NCBI GenBank assembly: GCA_031127185.1
Contig: JARIET010000045.1
Location: 1 to 13,570, forward strand
Direction: 5' to 3'
DNA length: 13,570 bases
From: Gemmatimonadota bacterium
Lineage (GTDB): Bacteria > Gemmatimonadota > Gemmatimonadetes > Gemmatimonadales > Gemmatimonadaceae
The position numbers were made by a program, and so were the translations under genes. This document shows, one piece after another, positions 7,850 through 12,088 of the stretch. Position 1 is the first letter of the stretch. Each line of letters opens with the position of its first letter. The notes beneath the pieces were generated by a model that was not told the origin of the DNA, ran no database searches, and was given only the letters and a program-made list of their open reading frames with translations.

Positions 7850-8512
7850 ATGTTCAGGCACCCGGCCAGGCCGGGGCACGAGGTGGCGCCGCGGCGCTCG
7901 GCGGGACAGTTTTGCCGAGTGTCCGCCTCGACCGACGTCGCTCGGCCTTCACTGGAAGCGCTGCTCCTGCCAGTGCTCGACCGCGCCTATTCCTACGCGC
8001 TGCGCCTGGTCAGGAACCGCGCCGACGCGGAGGATCTCGTGCAGGAGGCGGCGCTGGCGGCGGCGCGCGGCTTTTCCGGCTTCGAGCAGGGAACCAATTT
8101 CGGTGCCTGGTACTTTCGGATCTTGACGAATTGTTTCTATGCGCGGCACCGGCGCCGCGAAACGACTGCCGACGCCGACCTCGACGAGATTCCGGACCTC
8201 TACCTCTATGAACGCGCCGCCGACCTGGGACTCCACGGCACCAGCCCCGACCCGGCGGGCGAACTCCTCGCTTCCATTGACCGCGACCAAATTGATGAGG
8301 CGCTTGTGAGCCTTCCAAATGAGTATCGCGTGGTCGCCGCCCTGTACTTCGTGCAGGACTTTTCGTACGCCGAGATTGCCGACGTGGTGAATGTCCCGGT
8401 CGGCACCGTGCGCTCTCGGCTGCACCGCGCGCGCAAACTCCTGCAGCTGCGACTCTGGAACGTGGCTCGCGAACACGGACTGGTTCGTGGCGCACCGGAG
8501 GGCTCCCCGTGA
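7850..8512 (+). CDS. ECF (extracytoplasmic function) RNA polymerase sigma factor
   Basis: 220 residues from ATG 7850. Sigma region 2 spans about 40-103, with the core-binding helix D59-A-E-D-L-V-Q-E-A and the -10-recognition helix around GAWYFRILTNCFYARHRR. A linker carries LDEIPDLYLYERAADLGL, and region 4 spans about 146-200 with the helix-turn-helix SYAEIADVVNVPVGTVRSRL followed by HRARKLL. There is no region 1 or 3, as expected for ECF sigmas. It should direct RNA polymerase to GGAAC-type promoters. The start is uncertain: ATG 7850 has no Shine-Dalgarno and adds an Arg/Pro-rich, non-conserved 23-residue stretch; GTG 7919, giving 197 residues beginning just before the conserved core, may be the true start. 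The stop overlaps the anti-sigma start by four bases (GTGA), so the two are translationally coupled. The family resembles SigR-like ECFs paired with soluble zinc anti-sigmas. Confidence 0.94.
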   Translation: MFRHPARPGHEVAPRRSAGQFCRVSASTDVARPSLEALLLPVLDRAYSYALRLVRNRADAEDLVQEAALAAARGFSGFEQGTNFGAWYFRILTNCFYARHRRRETTADADLDEIPDLYLYERAADLGLHGTSPDPAGELLASIDRDQIDEALVSLPNEYRVVAALYFVQDFSYAEIADVVNVPVGTVRSRLHRARKLLQLRLWNVAREHGLVRGAPEGSP

Positions 8513-8766
8513 CCATCGACCGCTACACCTGCGCCGAGGTGTTCGCTCGGCTGGATGACTACCTCGACCGCGAACTTGATCCCGCCGAAGTGGAACTTGT
8601 CCGCCAGCACCTCGAAACCTGCGAGAAGTGTTCCAGCGAGTATCGCTTTGAAGCGGGAGTGCGTGAAAACCTCAAGACCAAGCTGCGGCGAATCGAAGTG
8701 CCGGCGTCACTGACCGCGCAGGTCCGCGCCGCGCTCGCTGACCCAGGCGCCACGGACTCGGAGTAG
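8509..8766 (+). CDS. Soluble zinc-binding anti-sigma factor, RsrA-like (ZAS family)
   Basis: 85 residues, starting at a GTG that overlaps the sigma-factor stop by four bases, the classic sigma/anti-sigma arrangement. The ZAS signature H34-x3-C38-x2-C41 is present, and a further Cys at residue 8 lies 26 residues before the His. In Streptomyces RsrA the corresponding residues are C11, H37, C41 and C44: the same spacings of 26, 4 and 3. In RsrA these residues bind zinc, and oxidation to a disulfide releases SigR. The protein has no hydrophobic segment, so it should act in the cytoplasm, unlike membrane anti-sigmas. Helices around residues 9-40 and 45-60 fit the ZAS fold. I infer a thiol- or metal-controlled inhibitor of the upstream sigma factor; redox sensing itself is unproven. 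Its Cys content is low (three), so only one disulfide partner set is possible. Confidence 0.92.
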   Translation: MTIDRYTCAEVFARLDDYLDRELDPAEVELVRQHLETCEKCSSEYRFEAGVRENLKTKLRRIEVPASLTAQVRAALADPGATDSE

Positions 8767-8778
8767 TCGATAGGGGGC

Positions 8779-8806
8779 GGGAACTTTCGCGGCGCGGCAC
8801 GCATTC
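8779..8806 (+). promoter_or_regulatory. ECF-type promoter of the lipoprotein gene (GGGAAC-N17-CATTC)
   Basis: GGGAAC (8779-8784, continuing TTT as in the sigma-E consensus GGAACTT), 17 bases, then CATTC (8802-8806), then 8 bases to the ATG at 8815. Spacing and distance to the ATG are identical to the DM13 promoter. It lies in the 48-base gap after the anti-sigma stop, giving the lipoprotein its own promoter inside the cluster. Confidence 0.7.
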
Positions 8807-8814
8807 GATGCCGC

Positions 8815-9891
8815 ATGACCCGCCTAATCCGGAATTCATTCACTGCCCATGCGCGACGACCCAGCGGCTGGCCGATGCCGACGGTGTTGGTTGCAGGGCT
8901 CCTTGCGGTGCAGGGCTGCAACTGGATCGGTCTGGCCTACGGCGCGGCTACGTATCGCGAGGTGCGCCGCGGAGAGGCGGCCAACGTCGTAGCCGCCGGC
9001 GACCGCTTCTACGCCACGCGGGCCGAAGACGGAATCGCCGTAATTGACGCCAAGACGGGCGTCGTGAGAGCGACAATCGCTACTCCGAGCGTCGACGGCA
9101 GCGTCGATGACCTCGCCGTGCACGGTTCCTTGCTCTTCGCGCTCGACGCGAGACCGCCGGGGTCGATCAGCGTGTATGACATTGCGAACCTCGACCACCC
9201 GCGTCTCGTTTCGGGTCCGCATCCTGTTGCGGTGGGACCATTTTCCGGCGTGTCGGCCGCGAACGGACTCTGTATCGTGTCCGGCGGCACGTCGTCGTTG
9301 ACGGCGTGGCGGTTCGATTCCACTGGCACCCTGACCGGGCCGCTCGCGGCGGCCGACCTTGGGCGCGGGCAGCCTGACGTAACCATCGCGGCAGACGGTG
9401 GGAGCGCCCTCGTCAGCACACACCATTGGGGGCCGTACTTCGGCGTTTCGCGCCTGAGGTTCGATTCGAAACGCTCTCAGCTGCTCGAGTCGGGCACGGT
9501 TCCGCTCGACGGCGCCGGGTTTACGTCGGGTGGAGCGAAGCCGGCAAACTTTCCGATCGTGGCGACGTTCGTCGCCCGGAATGAGGCCCTCGTCGCCCAC
9601 GGCCGGGGCGTGACGCGCATCACCATTGGCCCCAATCACTCGCTCATCCGAGGCCGGACGATCCCCGTCGGCGGACCGGCTGTCAGCGCGAGCAGCTTGA
9701 ACGGCACCGCTGCAGTCGCCGTGGGTGGCGATGGGCCGCTCGTGCTGCTGTTGGCGGTCGAGGGGGACTCCGTCAGAGTTCTGCGCCGCATCTCACTTCC
9801 CCCGGGAACCATTCCGGGCGGCGTCGCATTAGGTGCGTCGAGCGTGGCGATCGCCGCGCGGAGCCAGGGTGTCCTGGTGTTCATGCGATAA
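8815..9891 (+). CDS. Probable lipoprotein with LVIVD-like beta-propeller repeats, function unknown
   Basis: 358 residues. An Arg-rich n-region (1-19), a hydrophobic core (about 23-33) and AVQGC with Cys at 35 make a plausible but imperfect lipobox (Gln at -2), suggesting a lipid-anchored envelope protein. The rest reads as repeated beta-sheet blades: GDRFYATRAEDGIAVIDAKTG, GSLLFALDARPPGSISVYDI followed by ANLDHP, NGLCIVSGG and later similar units. The second is close to LVIVD repeats, which form propellers in surface proteins. There is no catalytic motif. ATG 8815 is preferred over ATG 8875: it supplies the positive n-region and lies exactly 8 bases after the ECF -10 element, as in the DM13 gene. 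Neither start has a Shine-Dalgarno. It lies in the same direction as the sigma/anti-sigma pair and 22 bases upstream of the spondin gene, so it is probably co-regulated with both. Confidence 0.8.
   Translation: MTRLIRNSFTAHARRPSGWPMPTVLVAGLLAVQGCNWIGLAYGAATYREVRRGEAANVVAAGDRFYATRAEDGIAVIDAKTGVVRATIATPSVDGSVDDLAVHGSLLFALDARPPGSISVYDIANLDHPRLVSGPHPVAVGPFSGVSAANGLCIVSGGTSSLTAWRFDSTGTLTGPLAAADLGRGQPDVTIAADGGSALVSTHHWGPYFGVSRLRFDSKRSQLLESGTVPLDGAGFTSGGAKPANFPIVATFVARNEALVAHGRGVTRITIGPNHSLIRGRTIPVGGPAVSASSLNGTAAVAVGGDGPLVLLLAVEGDSVRVLRRISLPPGTIPGGVALGASSVAIAARSQGVLVFMR
9804..9831 (+). promoter_or_regulatory. ECF-type promoter of the spondin gene (GGGAAC-N17-CATTA)
   Basis: GGGAAC (9804-9809), 17 bases, CATTA (9827-9831), inside the last 30 codons of the lipoprotein gene. 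The predicted start near 9838 leaves a leader of about 75 bases before ATG 9914, and unlike the other two this gene has a strong Shine-Dalgarno, so the arrangement is coherent. As it lies in coding sequence, chance is a little more likely here. Confidence 0.55.
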
Positions 9892-9901
9892 CACTTTCGA
9901 C

Positions 9902-9906
9902 GAGGA
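9902..9906 (+). promoter_or_regulatory. Shine-Dalgarno of the spondin gene
   Basis: GAGGA, seven bases before ATG 9914. It settles that ATG as the start rather than a longer frame opening at 9833 inside the lipoprotein gene. Confidence 0.85.
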
Positions 9907-9913
9907 TCTAACG

Positions 9914-10642
9914 ATGTGGAAGTCCGGGTTGGGGAAGGGGCTGCAGGCTTTGACGGTGATGCTATTCGCCGGAAGCGCCGCCGCGGCGCAGGGCGACATG
10001 GGGCGCCCGATGGGCGAGATGGGAAAGGGGATGAAGAACGCAACCGACGGCGCGGAGTACACGGTGGTGTTCAAAAACATGTGGACGAAGTCGCGCCATC
10101 CCTTCGAGTACCCCGAGGCGGGCGTGATCTCTGGACCGCACTTCTCAGGACTGATCGGCGGGGCGCATAACGCGTCGTTCTCCCTCTTTGCCGAGGGGAT
10201 GTCCCCAACGGCGGGGCTTGAGCGGCTTGCGGAGATGGGCCGTCACTCGCCCCTCGACGACGAGATTCGCGGCGCGATGGCGGCCGGCAAGGTGGGCGCG
10301 CTCGTGGCCAGCGGCCCGTTGCGCGACCTCGCGGACTCCCTGGTCGTGACGATTCGCGTTGACGCGGCGAACCCGCTGGTCTCGCTCGTCGCCATGATCG
10401 CCCCCAGCCCCGACTGGTTTACGGGCGTGGCGGGGCTGTCTCTGCAGGAGAAGGGGAGTTGGGTCGGCAAGAAGTCGGTGGAACTCTTCGCCTACGACGC
10501 CGGCAGTGATGACGGCGCGACCTACAAGGCCGACGATATGGACGTCAACCCCAAGAAGGCGGTGACGAAGCTGATGGGCAAGCACTTCGCTCCCAATGGT
10601 GCGCCAGTGCCGGTGGCAACACTCACGTTCATCAGGAAGTAG
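9914..10642 (+). CDS. Exported spondin-domain protein
   Basis: 242 residues. Residues 1-26 are a signal peptide (Lys at 3 and 9, a hydrophobic core, then SAAAAQG), so the mature protein is periplasmic or secreted. A short Met/Gly-rich linker (29-41) precedes a Spondin_N domain (about 48-215): YTVVFKNMW, HPFEYPEAGVISGPHFSGLIGG, FAEGMSPTAGLERLAEMG, the diagnostic SPDWFTGV (165-172) and an acidic DAGSDDG loop near 196-201. Spondin_N is known from animal extracellular-matrix F-spondin and is widespread, with unknown role, in bacterial secreted proteins. Start chosen by signal peptide and Shine-Dalgarno. It is the last gene of the plus-strand cluster, 22 bases after the lipoprotein gene, followed by a strong hairpin. 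It carries its own ECF-type promoter element and so probably belongs to the sigma factor's regulon. Domain assignment is firm; role unknown. Confidence 0.93.
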   Translation: MWKSGLGKGLQALTVMLFAGSAAAAQGDMGRPMGEMGKGMKNATDGAEYTVVFKNMWTKSRHPFEYPEAGVISGPHFSGLIGGAHNASFSLFAEGMSPTAGLERLAEMGRHSPLDDEIRGAMAAGKVGALVASGPLRDLADSLVVTIRVDAANPLVSLVAMIAPSPDWFTGVAGLSLQEKGSWVGKKSVELFAYDAGSDDGATYKADDMDVNPKKAVTKLMGKHFAPNGAPVPVATLTFIRK

Positions 10643-10673
10643 CAGCCGATCCGGGAACAGGTGTCAGGCGTGC

Positions 10674-10705
10674 GAAGCCCGCAACGAGGAATCGTTGCGG
10701 GCTTC
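10674..10705. terminator. Strong hairpin terminator between convergent genes
   Basis: A perfect 14-base-pair stem (10674-10687 with 10692-10705) closed by a GGAA tetraloop, 31 bases after the spondin stop codon and also just past the end of the minus-strand propeller remnant. No T-tract follows on either strand, so termination would rest on stem strength or on Rho. It is placed to act in both directions. Confidence 0.8.
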
Positions 10706-10736
10706 CACGTTTCCCGCACACGGCCCGTCTGCGCGC

Positions 10737-11228
10737 CTATCTCCCAGACCACCGCCCCTTCCTCACTTCATAGCGTCCATTTTCGACGGGCTTCGTCACG
10801 TAAACCGCGCCCGCGCCGAAACCCACGGTGCGCGCGCCGTTCGCGAGCTGCACGGGAATCCGGACCCAGGTCAGCGTATCGATCGCATCGGTCGCAGGCG
10901 TCCAGCGCAGGAGAGGAGCGCTGTCGCGCGGCGCGGTGGGATTGGCATTCGGTCGAAAGCCCGGGCAATAGAACCGGCCGGCCACATCGCCCCCACGGAC
11001 TTCCGTGATCAGCGTGCGCGTGCCGGAGGTCAAGCGAGGGAGTGCGCGCCGTCCGACGGCGTCCACAGACGGATTGAGCAGGAGCAAGCCCGCGCCGATG
11101 TCATCCACAACGAACGTGGAATCACCGCCGGCGGCAAGCGGCAGATCGGATGACTTGAACGCGAGCGGGCCATCGCCCTGCCGCGCGAGGGTTGTTTCAG
11201 GCGCCGGCGCGCCGTGGGTGTCGCCCTC
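10737..11228 (-). pseudogene. Remnant of a six-bladed beta-propeller protein gene
   Basis: An open minus-strand frame reads as an internal slice of the exported six-bladed propeller proteins common in Gemmatimonadota. It has a blade beginning QGDGPLAFKSSDLPLAAGGDS and continuing TFVVDDIG, then RGGDVAGRFYCPGF, then APLLRWTPATDAIDTLTW with VRIPVQLANG. Both ends are missing. There is no signal peptide or first blade, and the frame stops at 10737 after a basic tail (RYEVRKGRWSGR) where a full protein would continue for one or more blades. The only in-frame ATG (11285) lies inside the toxin gene's 3' end, 59 bases in, and has no Shine-Dalgarno. I therefore call it a truncated gene. A short expressed protein starting at 11285, coupled to the toxin gene, cannot be excluded. 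The family match is from memory and is moderate. Confidence 0.5.
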
Positions 11229-11673
11229 AGGGGCGGATGCGGAACCCCGCCACGGTGAAGTGCTGATCCAGGGCGAGCGCGTCACGGATCTTCCGCTCGC
11301 GCATCACCTCAAAACTTACCGCGTCGGCCAGGCTGAAGCGTTGGTCGCCGAATGGGCGTAGCCACCGGTCCACGGCGGCCCGCTCGAGGTCGCGATCCGA
11401 AAACACAACCTCATGCGCCGGATCCTGATAAAGCGAATCGAGAAAATCCACGGCAAACTCGCTGCCGCGCACGCGTGAGAGCAGGATCTGCATCTCTGCG
11501 ACGACAAGGTTGGTCGTGACGAGGTCGGTCCCGGCCTCGATCCACCTTCTATAGATGGTCGTTGTTGCCTGATGTCCGTGCTCCCGAGGGCTCAGCGCCG
11601 CAAACCATCCGGAAGTGTCGAGAAAGGCAGCGCGGGGAGCGTCGCTCGGCTGCGCTCTGGCGCGAGAATTCAC
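11227..11673 (-). CDS. PIN-domain ribonuclease toxin (VapC-type)
   Basis: 148 residues. It has the PIN fold with its acidic metal-binding residues: D19 in FLDTSGWFA, E60 in TTNLVVAEMQILLSR, D117 in FSLADAVSFEVM, and D131/D136 in DALALDQHF. VapC toxins cut specific RNAs, usually tRNA or rRNA, to halt translation; the target cannot be predicted here. It starts at a GTG overlapping the antitoxin stop by four bases (GTGA), so the pair is one translationally coupled operon, as is usual. The first 15 residues are a basic extension before the fold. Its stop slightly overlaps the reading frame of the propeller remnant downstream. All catalytic acids are intact, so the toxin is probably active and must be restrained by its partner. 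Confidence 0.92.
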   Translation of the reverse strand: MNSRARAQPSDAPRAAFLDTSGWFAALSPREHGHQATTTIYRRWIEAGTDLVTTNLVVAEMQILLSRVRGSEFAVDFLDSLYQDPAHEVVFSDRDLERAAVDRWLRPFGDQRFSLADAVSFEVMRERKIRDALALDQHFTVAGFRIRP

Positions 11674-11969
11674 TTGCGCCTAGGCGCGGCCTTGCGCACC
11701 CCACGGTAGGACTCCACTAGCGCTGCGTCGAGGTCAGGCCCAAGAGGGCCATCCCAGTCGCCAGCCGCGCCCGAGTCGAGCAGGCGGAGCATCGGCCCCT
11801 CGGCGCTCTGCGCGCGGGCGTAACTCCGCAGGCCGCGGCGAAGCACCTCGGCCTTGGAAAGTCCGAAATCACCCGCAAGCGAAGCCAGGAGGGCGCTGTC
11901 ATCCGCGGCCAGATACACCTGGACGGGCTCGCGGACCTTTCGGCCCTTGGGAGCAGGGGGATATGCCAT
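11670..11969 (-). CDS. Ribbon-helix-helix antitoxin of the PIN toxin (VapB-type)
   Basis: 99 residues. A basic N-terminus (KGRKVREP) leads into a ribbon-helix-helix domain at about 13-52: the strand REPVQVYLA, helix 1 DDSALLASLAGDFG, then the turn LS and helix 2 KAEVLRRGLRSYA. The C-terminal half, with DWDGPLGPDLDAAL, is acidic and should wrap and inhibit the toxin. Such proteins also bind their own promoter as dimers, with the strand contacting DNA. ATG 11969 is chosen because the conserved domain follows it and it lies exactly six bases after a near-consensus -10; the longer frame from 12023 would translate the promoter itself. The predicted message is leaderless. The stop overlaps the toxin start by four bases. 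Confidence 0.9.
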   Translation of the reverse strand: MAYPPAPKGRKVREPVQVYLAADDSALLASLAGDFGLSKAEVLRRGLRSYARAQSAEGPMLRLLDSGAAGDWDGPLGPDLDAALVESYRGVRKAAPRRK

Positions 11970-12013
11970 GCATGTACTATAATGCCTGCGATACATGTAT
12001 ACAATTGCATGTA
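11967..12013. promoter_or_regulatory. Candidate autoregulatory operator: CATGTA repeats and palindromes
   Basis: An AT-rich stretch over the antitoxin promoter holds CATGTA at 11971-11976, 11994-11999 and 12008-12013. It also has the palindromes CATGCATG (11967-11974), ATACATGTAT (11991-12000) and TGTATACA (11996-12003). The middle sites lie between and over the -35 and -10 boxes, where a bound ribbon-helix-helix dimer would block RNA polymerase. This fits VapB-type autorepression; it is inferred from position and repetition. Confidence 0.6.
11976..12004 (-). promoter_or_regulatory. Housekeeping-type promoter of the toxin-antitoxin operon
   Basis: Minus strand: -35 TTGTAT (12004-11999), 17-base spacer, -10 TATAGT (11981-11976), then six bases to ATG 11969. 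The predicted transcript starts at or next to the A of the ATG, so the mRNA is leaderless, in keeping with the absence of a Shine-Dalgarno. Confidence 0.7.
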
Positions 12014-12088
12014 ACCAATACATCCATCATGCCCCTCTGACATCCCACCCTAGATTTCTCCCTTTCATCTCCGCAGCCGGTGCCGACA

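Noticed and set aside
7785..7850. Longer DM13 protein starting at 7850
   Set aside because: The extension contains the ECF promoter and inverted repeat; ATG 7784 starts the membrane segment.
8089..8115. GGGAAC inside the sigma gene as a fourth ECF promoter
   Set aside because: The bases 17 downstream are ACTT, not CATT, and no gene start follows.
9833..9913. Upstream start extending the spondin gene into the lipoprotein gene
   Set aside because: It would bury the signal peptide behind 27 odd residues; GAGGA seven bases before ATG 9914 decides the start.
11970..12023. Longer antitoxin starting at 12023
   Set aside because: The extra codons coincide with the promoter and palindromic operator and are absent from the ribbon-helix-helix fold.
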